A DNA stretch of 38,399 bases from Neomoorella thermoacetica (GTDB lineage: Bacteria > Bacillota > DSM-521 > Neomoorellales > Neomoorellaceae), in contig NZ_MDDC01000020.1 of assembly GCF_001875325.1 (NCBI RefSeq), positions 1 through 38,399 on the forward strand, read 5' to 3'. The stretch's first letter is position 1. Each line of letters begins with the position of its first letter. The translations under genes and the position numbers were made by a program. The notes below the pieces were generated by a model. That model saw nothing but the letters and a program-made list of their open reading frames with translations, did not search any database and was not told where the DNA came from. Of this stretch, positions 23,290-30,195 are shown one piece after another.

Positions 23290-25332
23290 ATGAAGGTTTA
23301 CCCCAGTGCCAGTATCAGGAACGTAGCTATTGTCGCCCACGGCGGTGCCGGTAAGACCAGCCTGACGGAAGCGCTCCTTTATAACGCCGGTGCTACCAAA
23401 CGCCTGGGGAGGGTTGACGAGGGTAATACTGTAACCGATTACCTTCCCGAAGAAATCAAGCGCAAGGTTACTATCAACTCCACATTGGCCGTGGCCGAGT
23501 GGCAGGATAATAAGATAAATTTACTGGATACCCCCGGTTACAGTGACTTCTTTGGCGAGGTGGCAGGCGCCCTGCGGGTGGTAGATAGCCTGCTGGTAGT
23601 AGTTAGCGCTGTGGCCGGGGTAGAAGTCCAGACAGAGGTTGTATGGGAAGCGGCCGACAATCGTCACCTGCCGCGGATCGCCTACGTAAATAAAATGGAC
23701 AGGGAGAACGCCAATTTCCAGAAAGCTGTGGAATCAATGCGGGAGCGTTTGAGCGGCCATATAGTCCCTGTCCAGTTGCCCATAGGAGAGGCCGAAAACT
23801 TTACCGGATTTATCGATATCCTAAACCAAAAAGCCTATACCTACGATAACGGCAGTGAAAAAGAAATACCCATTCCGGCGCAATATGCCGATGAGGTTGC
23901 CAGACTGCGGGAAGCCTTGATTGAAGCTGCTGCCGAAGGCGACGATGAACTGTTGATGAAATACCTGGACGGAAATGAACTTTCCAGCGAAGAAATCCGC
24001 ACCGGCCTGAAAAAAGCCGTTGCCGAGGGCAAGGCCATACCTGTTCTCTGTGGCTCGGCCTGGAAAAATATGGCTGTCAAACCTGTTCTGGACTATATAA
24101 TAAAATACCTCCCATCCCCTGTCGAAGCAGCAGGTAAGGATACCGCCGCCCTTGAGGAGGAGAACCTGGCTGCCCTGGTATTTAAGACCATAGCCGATCC
24201 CTACGTCGGTAAATTAAGTATGTTCCGGGTCTATAGCGGCGTTCTGAAATCCGATTCTACGGTCTACAACGTCAACCGGGAAAGCGAGGAAAAAATCGGC
24301 CAGCTCTTCTCCCTCCAGGGCAAAAACCAGCTGCCGGTCACGGAGATGAAACCCGGGGATATAGGAGCTATAGCCAAACTCCAGGTTACTACCACAGGTG
24401 ACACCCTCACCACCAAAGCCAACCCGGTCCGCCTGGAAGGTATTGACTTCCCGGAGCCGTCCCTACCCGTGGCCATCAAACCTAAGAGCAAGGGCGATGA
24501 AGATAAACTCAGCAACGCCCTGGCGCGGTTGCTGGAGGAAGACCCGACCCTGCGCCTGAACAAGAATACCGAGACCAGGGAAACCATCCTCACCGGGATG
24601 GGAGAATCCCATCTGGATATCACCCTGGAGCGGCTACAGCGCAAATTTGGTGTCGAAGTGGAAATGAGCACTCCCACAGTACCTTACCGGGAAACCATTC
24701 GCGCTGCAGTCAACCATATAGAAGGTAAGCATAAAAAACAGACGGGCGGCCACGGCCAGTACGGTCACGTCTTTATCGACATGGCCCCCCTGCCGGATAA
24801 GGAATTTGAATTCACCGAGACCATCTTTGGCGGCGCCGTACCACGCCAGTATATCCCGGCGGTAGAGAAGGGTATCCGCGAAGCTATGCAGGAAGGCATC
24901 CTGGCCGGTTACCCGGTGACCAATATCAAGGTCAACCTGGCCGACGGTTCTTACCACCCGGTTGATTCCTCCGAAATGGCTTTTAAGGTTGCCGCCGGCC
25001 TGGCCTTCCGCAAAGCAGTAGAACAGGCCAAACCGGTGCTGCTTGAGCCCATTATGAACGTAGAGATAACGGTCCCCGAACAGTTTATGGGCGACATTAT
25101 GGGCGATTTAAACAGCCGCCGCGGCCGTATCCTGGGCATGGAACCCCAGGGTAAAAACCAGGTCATTCGCGCCCAAGTGCCCCTGGCCGAGATGTACCGT
25201 TACGCCATTGATCTGAAGTCCATCACCCAGGCCCGCGGCCACTTTAAGATGAATTTTGCCCAGTACGAAGAGGTCCCGGCCAGCATTGCTGAGAAGATCA
25301 TCCAGCAGGCTAAAGCCAAAAAGGAAGAGTAA
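23290..25332 (+). CDS. Elongation factor G-like GTPase (EF-G paralogue)
   Basis: A 680-residue translational GTPase with all five EF-G domains. G1 is AHGGAGKTS rather than the AHIDAGKTT of canonical EF-G; G3 is DTPGYSDF; G4 is NKMD near residue 135; G5 is GSAWKN. Domain IV includes KHKKQTGGHGQYGHV, and the C-terminus has RGRILGMEPQGKNQVIRAQVPLAEMYRY. The altered G1 and the lone location away from str genes indicate the second-type EF-G-like protein common in Firmicutes rather than main FusA. Its exact step in translation is not settled. GAGGAGGG precedes the ATG and a strong terminator follows. Confidence 0.88.
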   Translation: MKVYPSASIRNVAIVAHGGAGKTSLTEALLYNAGATKRLGRVDEGNTVTDYLPEEIKRKVTINSTLAVAEWQDNKINLLDTPGYSDFFGEVAGALRVVDSLLVVVSAVAGVEVQTEVVWEAADNRHLPRIAYVNKMDRENANFQKAVESMRERLSGHIVPVQLPIGEAENFTGFIDILNQKAYTYDNGSEKEIPIPAQYADEVARLREALIEAAAEGDDELLMKYLDGNELSSEEIRTGLKKAVAEGKAIPVLCGSAWKNMAVKPVLDYIIKYLPSPVEAAGKDTAALEEENLAALVFKTIADPYVGKLSMFRVYSGVLKSDSTVYNVNRESEEKIGQLFSLQGKNQLPVTEMKPGDIGAIAKLQVTTTGDTLTTKANPVRLEGIDFPEPSLPVAIKPKSKGDEDKLSNALARLLEEDPTLRLNKNTETRETILTGMGESHLDITLERLQRKFGVEVEMSTPTVPYRETIRAAVNHIEGKHKKQTGGHGQYGHVFIDMAPLPDKEFEFTETIFGGAVPRQYIPAVEKGIREAMQEGILAGYPVTNIKVNLADGSYHPVDSSEMAFKVAAGLAFRKAVEQAKPVLLEPIMNVEITVPEQFMGDIMGDLNSRRGRILGMEPQGKNQVIRAQVPLAEMYRYAIDLKSITQARGHFKMNFAQYEEVPASIAEKIIQQAKAKKEE

Positions 25333-25354
25333 CGAAGAAGTCTACCAGAACCAG

Positions 25355-25378
25355 AGCCCCCTCTGCAGAGGGGGCTTT
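25355..25378 (+). terminator. Intrinsic terminator after the EF-G-like gene
   Basis: AGCCCCCTCTGC and GCAGAGGGGGCT (25355-25376) form a near-perfect palindrome with a short T tail, 22 bp after the stop codon. Confidence 0.8.
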
Positions 25379-25644
25379 ACTCAATAGGCCCAAAGTGCCA
25401 GGCGGAGCTTCTACCTACGCCATCCAAAACCCTAAAACCCTTGGAAATCCTTTTCCCTTTGCTCCCAAAGCCCGCTCCCAAAGGGAGACTGGCGAAAAGG
25501 CTTCGCTGCCGCTAAGAATGCGTAAATGAGGCCAGGCCAGAACGCCCCGGAACGCTTTTAGGCCGGGTTATGCTGGGCCGCAGGACCGTCCTTACAGCCA
25601 GGGAAGCCGCGACGAGGACGGGCGGGAAACGGGTTTTTATGCTA
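25379..25644. other. Intergenic region with nothing recognised
   Basis: About 270 bases between the EF-G terminator and the promoter of the MerR-type gene. No ORF with a ribosome site and no clear structure was seen. It begins the accessory stretch that runs to tRNA-Trp. Confidence 0.4.
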
Positions 25645-25673
25645 TTTACAAAGTGTCACATGACAGTTAAAAT
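25645..25673 (+). promoter_or_regulatory. Promoter with operator-like dyad in the spacer
   Basis: A good -35 TTTACA (25645-25650) and -10 TAAAAT (25668-25673) are 17 bp apart. The spacer contains TGTCA-CA-TGACA (25654-25665), a perfect 5+5 dyad. MerR-family regulators bind dyads in just this place, and a MerR-type gene starts 34 bp downstream. Self-regulation is inferred. Confidence 0.5.
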
Positions 25674-25706
25674 AAAACTACAAACCCTAAAAGGGGGGGG
25701 CTTGCG

Positions 25707-26189
25707 GTGACTTTGAATGAATTGGCTGAAGCGGCGGCGCGCAGGGGACTTGACTTAGGCAAAAATCCCGCCCGTACAATTCGGTACTATATCGACAGAG
25801 GGCTGCTGGAGCCACCTCGGATTGAATACGAAGGGAAAGTTAAACGCGCCGTTTATTCCCCGGATCATCTGGTGGCGTTACGGATAATTTGCGGTTACAA
25901 AAATAAGGGGTATAAGCTTGAAGCGATAAAAGAAAAGCTCAAAGAACCGATCTACTGGTCCGATGAGGCCCTGGAGTTTATGCGGCCTTTTATAGCCGCC
26001 AATAATTATCCCGCCGATGCTTTCTCTAAGGACAGGCCGGTTACCTGGGGAGAGGCCGTCATTTTTCTGGCTCGTTTTTTAGATACCGTAAAGAAGGGGC
26101 GCGAGGATGCCAGCTTGATTAAAAGGGCTTTTCTCGATAGGCGAGGACAACCGGCTTTCCGAGAACTAGAAACGCTGTTTGGTGAATAA
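25707..26189 (+). CDS. MerR-type helix-turn-helix regulator
   Basis: A 160-residue protein. The N-terminal 75 residues form a MerR-like winged helix: ARTIRYYIDRGLLEPP, a short wing (EYEGKVKRAVYS), and PDHLVALRIICGYKNKGYKLEAIKEKL. The rest has no recognisable effector domain and lacks clustered Cys. The GTG start has AAGGGGGGG about 9 nt upstream. Codon use is somewhat more AT-rich than in the neighbouring core genes. It heads a three-gene run with a DUF4258 protein and a YgiT-type zinc finger, so it may control that pair. Confidence 0.72.
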   Translation: MTLNELAEAAARRGLDLGKNPARTIRYYIDRGLLEPPRIEYEGKVKRAVYSPDHLVALRIICGYKNKGYKLEAIKEKLKEPIYWSDEALEFMRPFIAANNYPADAFSKDRPVTWGEAVIFLARFLDTVKKGREDASLIKRAFLDRRGQPAFRELETLFGE

Positions 26190-26212
26190 ATATATCGGGA
26201 GAGGGAAACCAG

Positions 26213-26467
26213 GTGAACCCCAGGGACATAATAAGGGAGGCGGCAATTGAAGAGGCTTACGAATTGACTTCGCACTGCCTCGAGGAAATGGATAAGGACG
26301 GCATATCGGCAGGGCAGGTCGAATGGGTAATGCAGCACGGCAAAATATGTAAGACGGACCGCAGGCGCAACCGCTATACCTTAAAAGGCGGCGACCTAAT
26401 GGTATGTGTGGAGGTTTTATTCAATAAGCAAGTAACCGTAATAACGGCTGGCAGGGAAAGGAGGTAA
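26213..26467 (+). CDS. DUF4258 protein, probable RelE-like toxin component
   Basis: An 84-residue protein with the DUF4258 pattern: ELTSHCLEEMDKDGISAGQVEWVM, a middle basic segment DRRRNRYTL, GDLMVCVEVLF and a closing VTVITAGR strand. Members are RelE/ParE-fold proteins, often the first gene of a pair with a YgiT-type zinc finger as here (gap of 3 nt). RNA cleavage activity is assumed from the fold, not shown. The GTG start is preceded by GAGAGGG. Confidence 0.65.
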   Translation: MNPRDIIREAAIEEAYELTSHCLEEMDKDGISAGQVEWVMQHGKICKTDRRRNRYTLKGGDLMVCVEVLFNKQVTVITAGRERR

Positions 26468-26470
26468 AGC

Positions 26471-26818
26471 ATGAGAGAAAGGATTTGCCGCTGCGGGCGG
26501 CCTATGAACAAAGAAAAAAGGACAGTTACCCGGAATATTGCCGGGCGAAAAATTGTTATTAAAGATGTGCCGGTTTTATATTGTGACTACTGCGGGGAAA
26601 TACTGTATAACGCCAGGACCGTCAAGAAGATGGACGAACTAATTCGTAAATACCCCGATCAGAACCTGCTCATCTATCCTAAACCGCTAGAACCTACCGA
26701 AGACGCGCCTTCTTTTTTAAAAAATCCAGGGGAAGCAGACGAACCCATCAAACTAACCGAACTCGTCTCGCTGATAAGCCAGTTAGCAACCCAGGCAGGA
26801 TTAAGGCTGGCCCGGTAA
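26471..26818 (+). CDS. YgiT/MqsA-type zinc-finger protein, probable antitoxin component
   Basis: A 115-residue protein. The N-terminal 60 residues hold a CxC and a CDYCGE pair (C6, C8, C38, C41) separated by a basic strand region, the zinc ribbon of YgiT/MqsA-type antitoxins. The usual C-terminal Xre helix-turn-helix of MqsA is absent. The C-terminal part is an acidic, Pro-rich linker and a helix (LTELVSLISQLATQAGLRL). With no DNA-binding domain of its own, regulation may come from the upstream MerR-type protein. AAAGGAGG precedes the ATG. Confidence 0.65.
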   Translation: MRERICRCGRPMNKEKRTVTRNIAGRKIVIKDVPVLYCDYCGEILYNARTVKKMDELIRKYPDQNLLIYPKPLEPTEDAPSFLKNPGEADEPIKLTELVSLISQLATQAGLRLAR

Positions 26819-26885
26819 ACGTTTTGCCTTCTTATGCCAAATTTTCCATGTTTGTACCGTTTAGTGCAAGGCCGCTAAAAATTAA

Positions 26886-27194
26886 GCGGAAATAGAGAAC
26901 TGCAACGAGGACTTACAGGGCAAACCGGAGGCTTGCGGGGGAAAAACAAAAAGGCAGGCTCATAAACTCAGTACTTCCCGGCCGTCGCGCTCGACCGACG
27001 TCACGGGCTACGAGATATGGTACAGCTGGTCCAGCGGCGGCCCCTACTTCCTGCTGGACCAGGGGAGCGGCAGGACAGCCTACCAGGAGATGATCTCGAA
27101 CCTTGATACCGGCTCCTATTACTTCGTCATGACCAGCGTGGACCGCAAGGGCAACCGTTCCCTGAGAAGCAACGAGGTAGGCTGGTCGGTTTAG
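26886..27194 (+). pseudogene. C-terminal remnant of an FN3-domain (phage-tail-like) protein
   Basis: The frame ending at 27194 reads TDVTGYEIWYSWSSGGPYFLLDQ, then SNLDTGSYYFVMTSVDRKGNRS and SNEV, a single fibronectin type III fold as found in phage tail or surface proteins. The open frame reaches back to 26886, but the first 30 or so residues are not domain-like. There is no start codon with a ribosome site, so the gene is 5'-truncated. It is followed by a perfect 12-bp stem hairpin and by a broken recombinase, which points to leftover mobile DNA. Confidence 0.55.
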
Positions 27195-27199
27195 AAGAA

Positions 27200-27229
27200 A
27201 ACACCCGGCCATTGATATGGCCGGGTGTT
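27200..27229. terminator. Bidirectional hairpin between two gene remnants
   Basis: AACACCCGGCCA (27200-27211) is the exact complement of TGGCCGGGTGTT (27218-27229) with a 6-nt loop. It lies between the convergent ends of the FN3 remnant and the recombinase remnant. The tails are only weakly T-rich on the minus strand (TTTTCTTCT). Confidence 0.6.
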
Positions 27230-27241
27230 GCCGTCTCGGGC

Positions 27242-27606
27242 TCATTCCAGCTTGCGGCTGGCTCTCTTGTTCATGAAGGTCAGCTTCTGCACCGGACTGG
27301 CCTTGTCGTGCACCATCTTGATGTCTTCCTGACTGAGCTTGGTCATAGTCAAATCGGTATGTCCGAGCATGGGCTGCACGGAGAAGGAATCGGCACCATT
27401 GCGCAGGAATTCTATAGCTGCAGTATGGCGCAGGGAATAGGGAGTGGCTTTCACACCGGCCCCGTCGCTGTATAGCTTAAAGCGCTTGGCCCACCACCAG
27501 GAACTCAGCGGGTTACCGTGTCACTGGCAAACAGGGGAGTCTTCTCGTTCCACCACTTTGGCCTTGCCCTCATCAGCCGGCCCAGGGCGTCGGCCGCCGG
27601 CTTCTG
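27242..27606 (-). pseudogene. Broken tyrosine recombinase / integrase fragment
   Basis: The catalytic end of a phage-type integrase is spread over two frames. The first (about 27606-27510) reads GRLMRARPKWWNEKTPLFAS. The second (to 27242) reads GNPLSSWWWAKRFKLYSDG, then TPYSLRHTAAIEFLRNGAD, QPMLGHTDLTMTKLSQEDIK. Between them is a frameshift with a stop. The RHT box and the LGHT box are intact. The segment that normally carries the catalytic Tyr (RYVNLSQ-like after TMTK) is four residues short, so the Tyr is missing. The N-terminal half is gone. It sits about 100 bp from the 3' end of tRNA-Trp, a common integration target. Confidence 0.75.
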
Positions 27607-27705
27607 TTAGAGGTACCCCTCCTGGGCATAAAAAACAGGCCTCCCAAGTACCAACGGATTCTTTCGGGTCCCTCGGAGGCCGGAAACGTTGATTTATCTA
27701 GGTTG

Positions 27706-27781
27706 GCAGGGGTGGCAGGGCTCGAACCCGCAACCAACGGTTTTGGAGACCGCTACTCTACCAGTTGAGCTACACCCCTAC
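27706..27781 (-). tRNA. trnW: tRNA-Trp (CCA)
   Basis: The minus strand reads a full cloverleaf: acceptor AGGGGTG paired with CACCCCT, the D-loop box TAGCTCAACTGGTAGAG, anticodon arm with CTCCAAA (anticodon CCA), T-arm GGGTTCGAGCCC, discriminator G and an encoded CCA end. 76 nt in all. Confidence 0.95.
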
Positions 27782-27792
27782 AGCAATTTTAT

Positions 27793-27821
27793 TATAAACG
27801 CTTTGCAACCCGGAGTCAAGA
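27793..27821 (-). promoter_or_regulatory. Promoter of tRNA-Trp
   Basis: On the minus strand TTGACT (27821-27816) and TATAAT (27798-27793) are separated by 17 bp. This near-consensus housekeeping promoter ends 11 bp before the tRNA. Confidence 0.85.
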
Positions 27822-28189
27822 TAGTGTACTAGTTCATATCCTGCTAGACACTTATTGGCCGCCGGTTTTTCCAGGTATTAGGCAGAAGTCATATATCCCG
27901 GGCTCTGGTGAGGCCTAATTCGGTTTTACCTTCTTGCCGTCCACCGTTTTAGCTCCGGTTGCCTCGCCTCCAGCCTTAATTCCCCATCGTAACAGGCCCT
28001 GAACTCCTCTCGGCAGGTCCGGTTTCCCCTTTCTGCCACTCCGCTTAACTTCGGAGAACATTCGGAGAACATGGGGGACGACAGATATCGCATCACTCAA
28101 CTAAAATATAACCGGATTTATAACCAGGCAGGTTTCTTTTAACATAGGGCGAATATAGATATAATGTCAACTATCTCGAGGTGTTGTCT
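27822..28189. other. Intergenic region between tRNA-Trp and the PHP gene
   Basis: About 370 bases. It contains an 11-bp tandem direct repeat (TTCGGAGAACA, about 28050-28072) and a -10-like TATAAT (28160-28165) with a weak TTTTAA -35, the likely promoter of the PHP gene. A minus-strand frame at 27915-28100 resembles nothing and is not called. Confidence 0.4.
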
Positions 28190-29056
28190 TTGGTATATGC
28201 CGACCTCCACATCCACACCCTGGCCTCGGACGGTAGCCTGGCGCCGGCAGCAACCCTGGAGCTCGCCAGGAAGAAAGGTCTCAAGGCCCTTAGTTTTACT
28301 GATCACGAAAGCCTTTCCGGTTATATCCAGGTGTACAGCCAGGCCCGGGAACTCGGCCTGGAGTTACTCCCCGGTATAGAGATGGTCACCAGCTTCCGGG
28401 GGCGGGAAATCCACCTCCTGGGCTATAATTTCGACCCCACGGCCCCGGTACTGGCCTCCGCCCTGGAGGAAATCCGCCGGGAGCGCCGGATAATTGCCCG
28501 CCAGGTTATTCGCCGCCTGCAAAACCTAGGTTTTAATATCAGCTGGGAACAGGTTGAGGCCCTGATTCCCCCCGGGGGTGTCCTGGGAAAAAACCATATC
28601 CTCCAGGTTCTAAAACATTGTGGTTATATCGACAACCAGGAAAAAACCATCGAATTCCTGCGTCGCTACCTGGGACCTGGAGGTCTGGCCTACATTCCTT
28701 ACGAAGGCAATCCCTTGCCCAGGGCTGTAGCCCTCATCCATGCTGCCGGGGGGATAAGCGTGCTGGCCCATCCCGGCCTAATCAATGATGATACCCTGGT
28801 CAACTGCATCCTGGATGAGGGCATTGACGGACTGGAGGTATTCTATTATTATCTAGGGAGTAAGCGCCGGGAGTTAATCCATTCCTACTACCGCCTGGCC
28901 AGAGAACGCCGCCTCTTGATCACCGGAGGTACTGATTTTCATGGCCTGTATGCACCGGTTGCACTGGGGACCATGGGTATTTCTGCCGCCATGCTGGCCG
29001 GGTTAAATAACTATCAACCACCAGACACCAATATTTCCCCCGGGAGGTCTCAATAA
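28190..29056 (+). CDS. PHP-domain phosphoesterase (YciV/RNase AM-like)
   Basis: A 288-residue PHP protein: YADLHIHTLASDG (metal His pair and Asp), SFTDHESLSGY, LLPGIEMVTSFRGREIHLLGY, GGISVLAHPGL and GGTDFHG near the C-terminus. These are the nine-ligand set of the trinuclear PHP site. This subfamily includes 3',5'-nucleoside bisphosphate phosphatases and RNase AM; the substrate cannot be fixed here. TTG 28190 is chosen because GAGGTG ends 6 nt before it; an in-frame GTG lies at 28181. The ddl start is 1 nt after its stop, so the two are coupled. Confidence 0.87.
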   Translation: MVYADLHIHTLASDGSLAPAATLELARKKGLKALSFTDHESLSGYIQVYSQARELGLELLPGIEMVTSFRGREIHLLGYNFDPTAPVLASALEEIRRERRIIARQVIRRLQNLGFNISWEQVEALIPPGGVLGKNHILQVLKHCGYIDNQEKTIEFLRRYLGPGGLAYIPYEGNPLPRAVALIHAAGGISVLAHPGLINDDTLVNCILDEGIDGLEVFYYYLGSKRRELIHSYYRLARERRLLITGGTDFHGLYAPVALGTMGISAAMLAGLNNYQPPDTNISPGRSQ

Positions 29057-29057
29057 G

Positions 29058-29987
29058 ATGAAAATTGCCGTCCTGATGGGTGGCCCCTCTTCCGAAAGGG
29101 AGATTTCTTTAAAAAGCGGGTCTGCAGTTGCCGCCGCCCTGACCGGCCTGGGCCACCAAGTGATAACTATTGATCTGGACAGGGAGGTAGTAGCCAGGTT
29201 AAAAGATTTCGCTCCCGACGTTGTCTTTAACGCCCTCCACGGTAAACCCGGGGAAGACGGTTCTGTCCAGGGCCTGCTGGAGGTCCTGGGCCTGCCCTAT
29301 ACTGGCAGCCGCGTCCTGGCCAGCGCCATAACAATGGATAAAATTATGACCAAACGCATCCTGCTCCAGGCCGGGATTCCCACCCCCGGATTTTTAGCCT
29401 GGACCGGTGCTGAATACAACACCGGCAAGGAAGAGATAAAGGCGGCGATTTTAAAGGAACTAGGTTTGCCGGTGGTCATCAAGGCCCCGACCCAGGGATC
29501 CACCATTGGCACCTTTATCGTCAGGGAAGAAGGGGAACTGGAGCCAGCCATAGCGGGTGCCCTGAAATACGACCAGTCCTTTATGGCCGAAGCCTACCTG
29601 TCAGGCCCGGAGATCACGGCTGCCGTCCTGGGAAACCGGAAACCCCAGGTTTTGCCTTTAATTGAAATCGTCTCCCATACCGGCTTCTACGATTACCAGG
29701 CCAAGTACACCCCCGGCCTGAGTGATCATATTATCCCACCCCGGCTGCCAGATGACGTCCTGGCAGCAACTGCTTCCCTGGCCGGCCGGACCTATACCCT
29801 CCTGGGTTGCCGCGGTTTCGCCCGGGTGGATTTTATCGTGGCCAGGGGCCGGGAACCCCAGGTCATTGAAGTCAATAGCGTCCCGGGAATGACCGCCACC
29901 AGCCTGGTACCGGACGCCGCCCGGGCAGCGGGATTGGAGTTCCCGGACCTGGTCCAGAAAATTGTTGACCTGGCCCTGGAACCTTGA
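29058..29987 (+). CDS. ddl: D-alanine--D-alanine ligase
   Basis: A 309-residue ATP-grasp enzyme at the family length: MKIAVLMGGPSSEREISLKSG, FNALHGKPGEDGSVQGLLE, YTGSRVLASAITMDK, VVIKAPTQGSTIGTFIV, and the closing RGFARVDFIV plus EVNSVPGMTATSLVP with the metal-binding Asp, Glu and Asn. It joins two D-Ala for peptidoglycan precursors in the cytoplasm. GGGAGG lies about 10 nt before the ATG. The segment ahead of the ATP-grasp core has the usual Glu and Ser of D-Ala-specific ligases. Confidence 0.95.
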   Translation: MKIAVLMGGPSSEREISLKSGSAVAAALTGLGHQVITIDLDREVVARLKDFAPDVVFNALHGKPGEDGSVQGLLEVLGLPYTGSRVLASAITMDKIMTKRILLQAGIPTPGFLAWTGAEYNTGKEEIKAAILKELGLPVVIKAPTQGSTIGTFIVREEGELEPAIAGALKYDQSFMAEAYLSGPEITAAVLGNRKPQVLPLIEIVSHTGFYDYQAKYTPGLSDHIIPPRLPDDVLAATASLAGRTYTLLGCRGFARVDFIVARGREPQVIEVNSVPGMTATSLVPDAARAAGLEFPDLVQKIVDLALEP

Positions 29988-30077
29988 AGCCCGCCTGGAA
30001 GCTAGCCTGATAACAGCATAACAACTACCATTTTTAATCCTCTTCCGGTGCCGCCTGGCGGCATTGACGTCTGATTT

Positions 30078-30111
30078 GCCCCCTACATGTGAATGACGGC
30101 GGGGCGTTTTT
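30078..30111 (+). terminator. Intrinsic terminator after ddl
   Basis: GCCCC (30078-30082) pairs with GGGGC (30101-30105) and is followed by GTTTTTC. A second small perfect stem (TGCCGCC/GGCGGCA, 30049-30063) lies just before it and may stack. Confidence 0.55.
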
Positions 30112-30195
30112 CTTTAAAGCAGGGAGAAAAAAACAGGGAGGAATACCCTTTCTCCATGACGAAATATAGAGAACGACCCCGTAGGAGGATGCGGC

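Noticed and set aside
27915-28100. 61-codon minus-strand frame with basic product
   Set aside because: No clear ribosome site and nothing recognisable. It contains a tandem 11-bp repeat that would duplicate residues without a domain reason.
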